A stretch of 64,000 bases of DNA from an uncultured Eubacteriales bacterium (GTDB lineage Bacteria > Bacillota > Clostridia > Oscillospirales > CAG-272): the NCBI GenBank assembly GCA_905201895.1, contig CAJKPX010000005.1, positions 14,937-78,936 of the forward strand, read 5' to 3'. The notes under the pieces are model-generated. The model ran no database searches. It had not been told where the DNA came from and saw only the letters and a program-made list of their open reading frames with translations. Made by a program: the position numbers and the translations under genes. Every line of letters begins with the position of its first letter. The first letter of the stretch is position 1. This document shows, in pieces, positions 8,408 through 15,944 of this stretch.

Positions 8408-8566
8408 AGTTCAACACCTCCAAGCGAAAAAAATTAACCGTACAAAGACACAACGTCTCCGCACGGTTCACCCTCCTCGCGCATTTGCACCAAAAGGAAA
8501 TGTCGTTATCAACCCGCAGCACAACCGGTGTGCAGGTGAGAGCGGAGCGCTCTGCTTTGTTTTACT
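8408..8566 (-). promoter_or_regulatory. infC leader with attenuator
   Basis: About 160 bases of 5' leader separate the promoter from infC. Near its end, AACCGT and ACGGTT form a hairpin (8436-8468) with an inner GGAGAC/GTCTTT stem, followed directly by AATTTTTTT (8427-8435): a complete intrinsic terminator just before the ribosome site. Earlier hairpins are AGAGCG-CTC-CGCTCT and GCACA-CCGG-TTGTGC. The position and design match the L20-type autoregulatory leaders of Bacillota, though I cannot assign a specific family by eye. Confidence 0.7.
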
Positions 8567-8571
8567 CGGTT

Positions 8572-8600
8572 ATTATACCACTCTTCCCCCGATTTGTCAA
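8572..8600 (-). promoter_or_regulatory. Consensus promoter of infC-rpmI-rplT
   Basis: TTGACA (8595-8600) and TATAAT (8572-8577) have a 17-base spacer, a perfect match to the sigma-A consensus. Confidence 0.9.
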
Positions 8601-8769
8601 TAGCTTTTCAAAAAATATTTTTAATCTTTTTTCGGCGTTTTCCATTTTTTGGTATGACATGAAATGTCCATTGACAATTATAACAAAAGATCGCATCTTT
8701 TTTGGGGCGAAATTCTACCCTATATGCTTTTTCACAAAAATAATTGCCGATTTTCGTCACTATTGAATA

Positions 8770-8798
8770 TTTACAAATCGCTCCGAATTTGGTATAAT
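8770..8798 (+). promoter_or_regulatory. Promoter of the candidate small RNA
   Basis: TTTACA (8770-8775) and TATAAT (8793-8798) have a 17-base spacer. No ORF with a ribosome site follows. Between the infC promoter and this one (8601-8769) I see only AT-rich sequence. Confidence 0.75.
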
Positions 8799-8804
8799 AT
8801 TGAT

Positions 8805-8998
8805 TACTGACAGGCAATCGCTTGTCAGGTTCCCCTTTTTTGCACACCACACTCCGTCTTGCGAAATGCCAAGCTCATGGCATCCCTGCGCCTGAACGGT
8901 CTCGGGTGTGCAATTTTAATTTATGTAGTAAAAAATTCCAAATTACAAGCAAAAAACACGCCATTGACGCAAAAAAGCGGCTCAATCGCGTGTTTTTT
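8805..8998 (+). ncRNA. Candidate orphan small RNA, about 195 nt
   Basis: The unit runs from a near-consensus promoter to a strong terminator and has no ORF with a ribosome site. Hairpin one pairs CTGACAGGC (8807-8815) with GCTTGTCAG around loop AATC; one pair is G-U only on the plus strand. A second domain is closed by TTGCACACC (8840-8848) with GGTGTGCAA (905-913 of the 8000s). Inside it are a CCGT/ACGG stem and a perfect ATGCCA-AGCTCA-TGGCAT hairpin. The length and terminator would suit a housekeeping RNA such as 6S, but I do not recognise conserved 6S, SRP, RNase P or tmRNA sequences. Confidence 0.5.
8951..8998. terminator. Bidirectional terminator between the small RNA and the nucleotidyltransferase gene
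   Basis: AAAAAACACGC pairs with GCGTGTTTTTT, continued by ATTGA with TCAAT and a GC-capped loop. It serves the plus-strand RNA and the minus-strand gene that ends at 9028. Confidence 0.85.
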
Positions 8999-9027
8999 TC
9001 ACATTTTCAGCCCATTTCAGACGTTTT

Positions 9028-9912
9028 TCAGAGCTTTTCCGGGTAAATGCCTTTTCTATGCAGAAGCTGCAGCTCTGCCATCACGGTCTCGCGGTCTGCC
9101 TGATAGGTGATACCGAACCAACGGTCATGCGAGGGCTTTGCGCGCACTGTGATACGTTCATCTTCAAGAAAATCGTTGACCATCACGGGGAGCAGACACT
9201 CCGCCTTGATATTGTCGGGAGCGATGCCGCGCAGGAAATCCTCAAAGTATTTGGTCATTTCGTCAAGAAGCGCGGGATGGAAGCCCCAAATGTTCATCGA
9301 AACCATCTCTTGAGGATCAAGTCCGCCGTATTCTCCAACGATACGGTGATCCTCCTCATAGTGAATATCGTGCGTTTCGTCAACGCGCCGCAGCTGTCCT
9401 CGCTCAATATCGCAGATACCGCGCGTAACGCCTCCGTTCTCACTCATGGTATTGCCGAGGATATAGGGCACCATGCCTGCCTCGCTCTTGGAAGTGAGGC
9501 TCACAAGCATCTCGTGCATGATGCAAAACGCCTCCTTGCCATAGTAATCATCGGCGTTGACGGTTGCGAAGGGGCCGCGAATGACGTCCTTTGCGCAGAG
9601 AACGGCGTGAACCGTTCCAAAGGGCTTTACACGGTCGGAGGGCACCGAATACCACGCAGGGAGTGATTGCATATCCTGAACGGCGTAATCGACGCGTACG
9701 CGCCCCTCAATGCGGCGTCCGACGCTCTCGCGAACGGTCTCGACCATTTCCTCCTTCAAAATAAACACGACCTGCGTAAAGCCTGCCTCGATCGCATCGT
9801 GAATTGAATATTCCATTAACATCTCACCGTTGGGACCCACGTGAGAAATCTGTTTATTACCTCCAAAGCGGCTGCCAAGACCTGCCGCGAGAATGACGAG
9901 GGTTGTATCCAT
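9028..9912 (-). CDS. Sugar-phosphate nucleotidyltransferase family protein
   Basis: A 294-residue cytosolic protein of the GT-A NTP-transferase fold, which couples a sugar phosphate to a nucleotide. The N-terminal nucleotide-binding signature is LAAGLGSRFGGNKQ, followed by GPNGEMLMEYSIHDA. The metal-binding region is TVNADDYYGKEA. Nothing distinguishes the sugar. The start is ATG at 9912, 8 bases after AGGAGG. It stands alone between two terminators and has its own consensus promoter. There is no partner gene nearby, so its pathway cannot be inferred from context. Confidence 0.8.
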   Translation of the reverse strand: MDTTLVILAAGLGSRFGGNKQISHVGPNGEMLMEYSIHDAIEAGFTQVVFILKEEMVETVRESVGRRIEGRVRVDYAVQDMQSLPAWYSVPSDRVKPFGTVHAVLCAKDVIRGPFATVNADDYYGKEAFCIMHEMLVSLTSKSEAGMVPYILGNTMSENGGVTRGICDIERGQLRRVDETHDIHYEEDHRIVGEYGGLDPQEMVSMNIWGFHPALLDEMTKYFEDFLRGIAPDNIKAECLLPVMVNDFLEDERITVRAKPSHDRWFGITYQADRETVMAELQLLHRKGIYPEKL

Positions 9913-9943
9913 GAAAAAAACCTCCTTCACGTTGTTTTCCTAT

Positions 9944-9972
9944 ATTATACACGCTTTGAAGCGTTTTGTCAA
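9944..9972 (-). promoter_or_regulatory. Consensus promoter with palindromic spacer
   Basis: TTGACA (9967-9972) and TATAAT (9944-9949) have a 17-base spacer. The spacer holds the inverted repeat ACGCTT-TG-AAGCGT, read on the plus strand, which could be an operator covering the promoter. Confidence 0.85.
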
Positions 9973-10035
9973 GCCCTGACACACTTTTGCAAAAAGTCCC
10001 TGCCCGCTCCACGCTCTGCCCAGAGCACAACAGCA

Positions 10036-10065
10036 AAACGGGACCTGCGATGGCAGGGCCCGTTT
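10036..10065 (-). terminator. Terminator after ftsZ
   Basis: On the minus strand AAACGGG and CCCGTTT flank CCTGC-CATC-GCAGG, followed by TTGCTG. The T run is short, but the stem is strong and lies 26 bases past the ftsZ stop. Confidence 0.7.
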
Positions 10066-10091
10066 GAGCTTATGTTTTAAGGCTCTTGTTC

Positions 10092-11261
10092 TTATTTCTT
10101 TTTCTTGACGAGATTGAGGATATCGTCGAAATCATCGTCATCTGCAGGAGGAGGAGTCGGCTTTTTCACAGGGCGCTTTACAGGCTCTGCTGCCTCGGGA
10201 CGCTCCTGCTTGGTGAACACGTCACCGCGAGCGGCGGGCTTGCTCTCCTCTGCCTTTGCAGCGATTTGCTTCTTTTTGGTTTCGTTGCGCTGCTCATCCT
10301 CGGGCTTCTTCTCAAAGCCGGTTGCGATAATGGTGATGCGCATCTCGTCCTCAAGCTCCTCGTCGAGCGTAACACCCCAGATCACGTTTGCATCGGGATG
10401 TGCCTCCTGCGCGATCAGAGTGGAAGCGAACTCGGTGTCCTCGAGCGAAACGTCGGGCGATACCGAAATGTTCATCAGGATGCCCTTTGCACCTCTGATC
10501 GAGGTTTCAAGCAGCGGGCTGGAGATTGCCTCCTTTGCAGCCTGCTCTGCCTTGTCCTTACCCGTTGCGGCACCAACGCCCATGTGTGCGTAGCCCGCAT
10601 CTGCCATGACGCTGGTAACATCGGCAAAGTCGAGGTTGATCAGACCCGTAACGTTAATCAGGTCGGAAATGCTCTTTACGCCGCGACGGAGCACGTCATC
10701 GGCGATATTGAACGCGTTGAGGATCGTGAGCTTCGTGAAGGAAACCTCCTTGAGGCGCTCGTTGGGGATCACGATCAGCGAGTCAACGTACTGTGCCAGC
10801 TCTGCGATACCCGCCTCTGCCTGGTCCATTCTTCTCTTACCCTCGAAGATGAAGGGCTTGGTAACGATTCCAACGGTGAGGATATCAAGCTCGCGTGCAA
10901 CGCGTGCCACAACGGGAGCAGCACCCGTTCCCGTTCCGCCGCCCATTCCTGCCGTGATGAACACCATGTCGGTGCCCTCCAGGATCGAACGGATCTCCTC
11001 GATGGACTCCTCAGCCGCACGCTCACCGATCTGCGGATTTGCACCCGCGCCAAAGCCTCTGGTGATCTTTTCACCGATCACGAGCTGGTTGGGCGCCTCG
11101 GACTTGCGCAGAGCCTGACGGTCGGTGTTGATCGAAACGAACTCAACGCCGCGGATATTGCTCTCGATCATGCGGTTTACGGCGTTGTTTCCGCCGCCGC
11201 CTACGCCGATTACCTTAATGTTGACGCCACATTCCAGGCTATCATCATGTTCAAATGTCAT
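10092..11261 (-). CDS. ftsZ: Cell division protein FtsZ
   Basis: The tubulin-like GTPase that forms the division ring. The 389-residue product carries GVGGGGNNAVNRM near the N-terminus, the tubulin signature GGGTGTGAAP and the T7-loop region NLDFADV. The C-terminal linker is rich in Lys, Glu and Pro. The tail ends DDDDFDDILNLVKKKK. It lacks the usual core around Ile-Pro-x-Phe-Leu that docks FtsA, SepF or ZipA in many bacteria. The start follows GGGAGG by 8 bases. It is the last gene of the division cluster, about 250 bases past ftsQ, with its own possible promoter. Confidence 0.97.
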   Translation of the reverse strand: MTFEHDDSLECGVNIKVIGVGGGGNNAVNRMIESNIRGVEFVSINTDRQALRKSEAPNQLVIGEKITRGFGAGANPQIGERAAEESIEEIRSILEGTDMVFITAGMGGGTGTGAAPVVARVARELDILTVGIVTKPFIFEGKRRMDQAEAGIAELAQYVDSLIVIPNERLKEVSFTKLTILNAFNIADDVLRRGVKSISDLINVTGLINLDFADVTSVMADAGYAHMGVGAATGKDKAEQAAKEAISSPLLETSIRGAKGILMNISVSPDVSLEDTEFASTLIAQEAHPDANVIWGVTLDEELEDEMRITIIATGFEKKPEDEQRNETKKKQIAAKAEESKPAARGDVFTKQERPEAAEPVKRPVKKPTPPPADDDDFDDILNLVKKKK

Positions 11262-11347
11262 GTTTTCATCCTCCCGAACTTTTACAAATCATCGAATTCT
11301 TCAACTCGACGCCCGCTTTTGGGGCTTTACAGACTTACTCATATAAT

Positions 11348-11376
11348 ATAATACTATTTTTTTTTGATTTTTGCAA
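11348..11376 (-). promoter_or_regulatory. Possible promoter of ftsZ
   Basis: TTGCAA (11371-11376) and TATTAT (11348-11353) have a 17-base spacer in very AT-rich sequence. The match is moderate, but ftsZ follows a terminator, so some promoter is needed here. Confidence 0.4.
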
Positions 11377-11418
11377 GTGTTTTTTTAATTTTTTTGAATA
11401 AAATCCGATTTATTTTTG

Positions 11419-11486
11419 AAAAAAACGGTTTTCACGCTCTTTTCTGTCGCACAGACAGTCAAAAAACGTCGAAAAACCGTTTTTTC
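11419..11486 (-). terminator. Terminator after ftsQ
   Basis: On the minus strand AAAAAACGGTTTT pairs with AAAACCGTTTTTT around an inner CTGTC-TGTGC-GACAG hairpin, ending in a run of T. It separates ftsQ from ftsZ. Confidence 0.75.
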
Positions 11487-11507
11487 TATCGCGCTTGGCG
11501 CTCGTTC

Positions 11508-12368
11508 TCAATCTGCCATGAGCAGCTCACCGCCCTCAATGAGACGGTAGGTGGGCTTTTTCATGTCGCTCACGTCCACAACGGCAGATACACCGCCAAC
11601 GTCGCCCTTGATTTCAAGAATGCCGTTGACAATCTCAAGCTTCTGCTCCATATCGGCAACGCGACCGACTCTGATGCGGCAGCTTGCGTTCACAACGTAG
11701 GAAACGCTGTATTTGCCCGCGCAGTCAACCGAGGTGACGCTCGGCAGCACACCAACGGCGTCAAGAACGTTGATCAGCTCGTTGACGTAGGAGAGGTCGG
11801 CATCGGGGTTTTCGAGCTTGATCGGCTCTCCAACCGTGATCGAAGCGATCGCAGGCAGCTCTGCCTTGAGAAAATCGGCGAAGCTGCTCTCGTCGTAGCT
11901 CTGCTCAAGCACGCGAAAATCATCGTCGGCGTCGATCGAAAAATATCTGCCGCAGAATTCGGTGTAGAGCATGCCCGAGCGCTCGGTGACCTCAATGGTT
12001 ACACCGTTGAGTCCGAGCTTGATGCTCACCTCGTCCACGTAGATGCACTTTTCCCAAATGGATTGGCAAACCTCGTTGATATTGATCCCGAGAATTTCCT
12101 GCCCTACCTCAATTCCGGAGGCGGCGGATATCTGCTCGGGGGTATAATAGCTTGCTCCTTTGACCGTGATCGTTTGCACACGGAAGCTCGGCAGGATCAG
12201 CAGCAACAGCCCCACCACAACGATCAGGGACGCGAGTACGAGCATTCCGTTACGCAACAGGCGCAAAAGTGCGGGGTTGGGGCGACGTCTTTGCGGCGGA
12301 CGCGAGGAGGTCTGTCCCGTTCGGGGCGGTGTGCCCGTGGGCTTGGTCTTGATTTCCTGCTTGTTCAT
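11508..12368 (-). CDS. ftsQ: Cell division protein FtsQ/DivIB
   Basis: A bitopic membrane protein of the septal complex that links FtsL/FtsB to FtsW/FtsI. The 286-residue product has a Pro/Arg-rich cytoplasmic N-terminus, one membrane helix at about 41-60, then a POTRA domain beginning SFRVQTITVKGASYYTPEQI. The C-terminal beta domain is divergent, as is usual. The weak ribosome site AAGGA is 11 bases from the ATG. It follows murG by 32 bases. Confidence 0.85.
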   Translation of the reverse strand: MNKQEIKTKPTGTPPRTGQTSSRPPQRRRPNPALLRLLRNGMLVLASLIVVVGLLLLILPSFRVQTITVKGASYYTPEQISAASGIEVGQEILGININEVCQSIWEKCIYVDEVSIKLGLNGVTIEVTERSGMLYTEFCGRYFSIDADDDFRVLEQSYDESSFADFLKAELPAIASITVGEPIKLENPDADLSYVNELINVLDAVGVLPSVTSVDCAGKYSVSYVVNASCRIRVGRVADMEQKLEIVNGILEIKGDVGGVSAVVDVSDMKKPTYRLIEGGELLMAD

Positions 12369-12400
12369 CTTACTAACAATCCTTTCGATTGATTTTCCTT

Positions 12401-13528
12401 TTATTTTCGGGTGCCCAGAAGCGAGCCGATCTCATTCCAGATTCTTCGGTTTGCCTCGGGATCAGCAAAGGCTGCTATTTTTTCTTCCATGCTCTCTCGG
12501 CGAGCGGGGTCCGATAGAATTGCCCGAACGGCACCCGAGAGCACGCCGTCATCCGCAACCTCGGCATCGGTAAGAACGGTTGCCGCACCTGCATTTCCAA
12601 GCTCGGAGGCATTGAGAAACTGATGATTATAGGCAACGGTGGAGGACGGAACCAGAATGCACGCCTTGCGCATGAGAGCCAGCTCCGAAAGGGTCATTGC
12701 ACCTGCACGGCTGATCACGAGATCCGCCGCTGCCATACGAAGCGGCATGTCGTAGATATAATCCTTGAGAATACAGTTTTTTGCCTCGTCAAGCCCTGCC
12801 TCGCGAAAGGCTGCCATGCTTGCCTCCAGCCCGGCTTTTCCGGTTGCGTGCACGTGCAGCACGCGCGGATCCTTGGAGGAGAGCTCGCTCATGAGCTTAA
12901 TCACGCCGCGGTTGATCTGCGCCGCTCCACCGCTCCCACCAAAGGAGAGGATCAGCAAGCGGTCATCCGCAATGCCGAGGCGACGTCTCGCCTCCGCCTT
13001 GCTCAAGCCGCCGAAATCGCCGCGCAGAGGGTTTCCGACACACGTTACCTTGCTCTTGCAGGAGAGGTGCTCGACCGTGCCGGGAAAATTGGTCCAGATG
13101 CGGTCCACCTTTTTTTCAAGCCAACGAACCGCTTTGCCCGGATGAGAGTTTGATTCGTGAACCGCCGTGGGAATTCCGCGCTTGGCGGCAGCCGCCATGA
13201 TCGGCCAGCAAACGTATCCGCCCGTTCCGATCACGAGATCGGGCTTGAAGGTATCGAGAATTTCACGCGTATCCTTGGCATTGGGACCCGTGAGCACGAG
13301 CCATGCCGCATGAAGATTGGAGGGCGTGGGCAGCTTTCCCGAAAAGCCCTTGGCACGAACAAAATAGAGCGGATATCCCGCACGCGGAACGAGGTCCTCC
13401 TCGCGCTTTCCGCGAACGCCGACAAACGCGATCTCTGCGGTGGGATCATTTTGTTTTACGGTTTCGGCAATGGCGAGCGCAGGATTGATATGCCCTGCGG
13501 TTCCGCCGCCTGTGAGCAAAAGTCGCAT
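12401..13528 (-). CDS. murG: UDP-GlcNAc:undecaprenyl-PP-MurNAc-pentapeptide GlcNAc transferase MurG
   Basis: Converts lipid I to lipid II on the inner face of the membrane. The lipid-binding loop GGTAGHINPA is at residues 7-16. The C-terminal Rossmann domain has SFGGSGGAAQIN and the donor-site stretch ISRAGAMTLSELAL. ATG at 13528 follows GGAG by 8 bases and gives 375 residues; a longer frame to 13645 is not supported by any ribosome site. It lies between ftsW and ftsQ. Confidence 0.96.
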   Translation of the reverse strand: MRLLLTGGGTAGHINPALAIAETVKQNDPTAEIAFVGVRGKREEDLVPRAGYPLYFVRAKGFSGKLPTPSNLHAAWLVLTGPNAKDTREILDTFKPDLVIGTGGYVCWPIMAAAAKRGIPTAVHESNSHPGKAVRWLEKKVDRIWTNFPGTVEHLSCKSKVTCVGNPLRGDFGGLSKAEARRRLGIADDRLLILSFGGSGGAAQINRGVIKLMSELSSKDPRVLHVHATGKAGLEASMAAFREAGLDEAKNCILKDYIYDMPLRMAAADLVISRAGAMTLSELALMRKACILVPSSTVAYNHQFLNASELGNAGAATVLTDAEVADDGVLSGAVRAILSDPARRESMEEKIAAFADPEANRRIWNEIGSLLGTRK

Positions 13529-13589
13529 TTTGTCATCTCCTTTGGTTGAATTGTGTTCGCTCCGTCGGCAATGCAAACGGAGAGGGGGG

Positions 13590-14843
13590 TTAAATTTTTC
13601 GATGGGATGCGTAGCGTGAGATTGAGAGAATAATTCCCACCTCAAAGACCTGCAGCATCAGCGACGTGCCGCCGTAGCTGAAGAACGGAAGCGCGATGCC
13701 CGTGTTGGGCATGGAATTGGTGACGACCGCCACGTTCAGAAGCACCTGAAGTGCAACCTTGAAGGTCAGGCCGTAGACCGTGAGTGCGCTAAATTTATCG
13801 GGACAGTGCCGCGCGATGTAAAATCCGCGCCAGGTGAAGGCAACGAAAAGTCCGAGCACGAGCAGCGCTCCAACGAAGCCGAGCTCCTCGCACACGATGG
13901 TGAAGATGAAATCGTTTTGCGGCTGAGAAACGTAGCCGAATTTCTGGTCGCTGTTTCCGAGCCCCTTTCCAAAGAGACCGCCCGAGCCGATCGCCATCAG
14001 CCCCTGAAGCGTTTGCCAGGCAGAACCGAGTGGGTCGGCGTCCTCAATAAAGAGCCAGGTCATCACGCGCGCCTGCGCATATTCGGACACCAGAACGAGC
14101 AGACAGCCCGCAACTCCAACGAGCGCGGCGATTCCGAAGATCCAACGCCATTTCGTTCCTGCAAGGAGCATCACGGCAATGCCGATCATGCCCACGATCA
14201 TCAGACCCGAAATGTGCCGTTCTGCCGCGATCAGGAGCGCAACCGCACCGATCATGAAACCGGGATAAAGCACACCGTATCGAAAGCTTCCGCCGAAGCG
14301 GTCGATCGAGAGCACCTTTTTTTCATGGTGCGCGAGAAAGCGTGCAAGCGCAAGAACGAGCGCAAGCTTGGCGATCTCGGAGGGCTGAAAGGTGAAAATA
14401 CCGAGATTGATCCAACGCTTTGCTCCGCTCCCGAGATCAACGCCGATCACCAGAACGAGCAGAAGCAAAAGAATTGCAGCACCGAACAGAATATAGCTGA
14501 AATCACGCCAGAACAGCGGCGTGCAGATTTTCACAACCACTGCGGTAAAGGCAATCGACATCAACAGGAAAACAAGATGACGTGCGATAAAATAGGTGTT
14601 GTCGTCATGATATTGCTCGGCATAAACCGACGATGCGCTGTATATCATCACGCATCCGAACAGAACGAGCGCGGTTGTGATCAATAAAAATGGAACGTCA
14701 ACGATCCCCTTGGTCGGGAGAACGGTCTCGCGCTCGGGCTCCGGATGGATCTTTTCCCGATAGATCGTGAGGTCCTCATATCGTTTTCCGCGAAAAAAGC
14801 CTCGGCGGCGCGGCGTGTTATTCTGATTTTCTTCCAGACTCAT
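13590..14843 (-). CDS. ftsW: SEDS peptidoglycan glycosyltransferase FtsW
   Basis: Polymerises lipid II at the septum with its class B PBP partner. The 417 residues contain about ten hydrophobic helices. SEDS hallmarks are present: GSGAKRWINLGIFTFQPSEI, GSGGLFGKGLGNSDQKFGYV, and near the C-terminus NTGIALPFFSYGGTS. The cytoplasmic N-terminus of about 50 residues is charged. It is next to mraY, where murD would normally separate the two; the gap is only 60 bases and holds no gene. Confidence 0.95.
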   Translation of the reverse strand: MSLEENQNNTPRRRGFFRGKRYEDLTIYREKIHPEPERETVLPTKGIVDVPFLLITTALVLFGCVMIYSASSVYAEQYHDDNTYFIARHLVFLLMSIAFTAVVVKICTPLFWRDFSYILFGAAILLLLLVLVIGVDLGSGAKRWINLGIFTFQPSEIAKLALVLALARFLAHHEKKVLSIDRFGGSFRYGVLYPGFMIGAVALLIAAERHISGLMIVGMIGIAVMLLAGTKWRWIFGIAALVGVAGCLLVLVSEYAQARVMTWLFIEDADPLGSAWQTLQGLMAIGSGGLFGKGLGNSDQKFGYVSQPQNDFIFTIVCEELGFVGALLVLGLFVAFTWRGFYIARHCPDKFSALTVYGLTFKVALQVLLNVAVVTNSMPNTGIALPFFSYGGTSLMLQVFEVGIILSISRYASHRKI

Positions 14844-14903
14844 GCTGCGCCCCTTTCGTTTTTTACGGTAGTTTCAATTCAAAGCCGGTTGCGCTCCGTC
14901 AGA

Positions 14904-15917
14904 TCAAAGTGCAAGCCACGCAACGATGCAGAACAAAAGCTCAACGAGAGAAAAAACAATGACAATTTTGATCTCCCCCCAGCCGCATTTCTCGAAATGG
15001 TGATGAAGCGGCGCCATGCGGAGGATGCGTCTGCCGCGACGGTCACGGCAGAGGCGCTTGGTGATGCGAAAGACGGTTGTTTGAAGCAGGCTTGAGAGCA
15101 TTTCGATGATAAAGACCGCCGAAACGATCAATCCAACGAGCTCCTCCTTTGCCTGAAATGCGGTAGCAATGACAAACGCTCCGAAGAAAAGCGAGCCCGT
15201 GTCACCCATAAACACTCTTGCGGGGTGAAAATTGTAAACGAGAAATCCGAGCGAGGAACCGATCAGAACTGCCGCCACGGGAGAAAGCTGCACGTCGCGT
15301 GCAACGAACGCCCAGACCGCGAAGAATCCGCCGATCACAAAGACCACCGAGCTTGCAAGCCCGTCAATGCCGTCGGTGATATTTCCGCCGTTGACAACGC
15401 CTGCAAGGAACAGAACTGCAATCGGATACCAGAACACGCCAAGCTCAAGCTCGATATCGGTAAAGGGTAAGGAGACCGAGGTGTCCATGTTGCCCGTGTA
15501 GGACATGATGCAAACGTACGCCGCTGCAATCACGATCTGAAGCAGAAGCTTTTGACAGGAGGTGAGTCCCTCATTCTGTTTTTTGATCAGCTTGCAATAA
15601 TCGTCAACAAATCCGATTGCTCCGTTCGCCACGGCAAAGGCAACGGTGAGTGCAAGCGAAATGAAGCGCGGGGCTACACCGCGCACGCCCTGCACGGTGA
15701 AAAACACCGCCATGACGATCAGCGTGGCAAGAATAAATCCGATGCCACCCATGATCGGAGTTCCCTCCTTGGATTTGTGCCAACGGGGACCGATCTCGAG
15801 AATTTTTTGTCCCAGCTTGCGACCGCGCAGGATCGGGATCAAACGGTTTTCAAAGAACACCGTCAATGCAAAAACCGATAGCATCATTGCCAGAAAGCTA
15901 ATCAAAAACCAATCCAT
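14904..15917 (-). CDS. mraY: Phospho-MurNAc-pentapeptide transferase MraY
   Basis: Transfers phospho-MurNAc-pentapeptide to undecaprenyl phosphate, making lipid I. A polytopic membrane protein of 337 residues. Family motifs are KSKEGTPIMGGIGF, GFVDDYCKLIKKQNEGLT with the catalytic DD pair, NGGNITDGIDGLA, and MGDTGSLFFGA. The C-terminal APLHHHFEKCGW motif is intact. It is followed directly by ftsW. Confidence 0.97.
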   Translation of the reverse strand: MDWFLISFLAMMLSVFALTVFFENRLIPILRGRKLGQKILEIGPRWHKSKEGTPIMGGIGFILATLIVMAVFFTVQGVRGVAPRFISLALTVAFAVANGAIGFVDDYCKLIKKQNEGLTSCQKLLLQIVIAAAYVCIMSYTGNMDTSVSLPFTDIELELGVFWYPIAVLFLAGVVNGGNITDGIDGLASSVVFVIGGFFAVWAFVARDVQLSPVAAVLIGSSLGFLVYNFHPARVFMGDTGSLFFGAFVIATAFQAKEELVGLIVSAVFIIEMLSSLLQTTVFRITKRLCRDRRGRRILRMAPLHHHFEKCGWGEIKIVIVFSLVELLFCIVAWLAL

Positions 15918-15944
15918 CCTACGTCCAATCCTTTCTTGCCCTCG

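Noticed and set aside
8822..9110. Short plus-strand ORFs within the candidate small RNA
   Set aside because: No ribosome site, and they run through the terminator into the antisense of the nucleotidyltransferase gene.
10086..11351. Plus-strand ORF of about 420 codons
   Set aside because: Antisense to ftsZ, which is certain; no ribosome site and no family resemblance.
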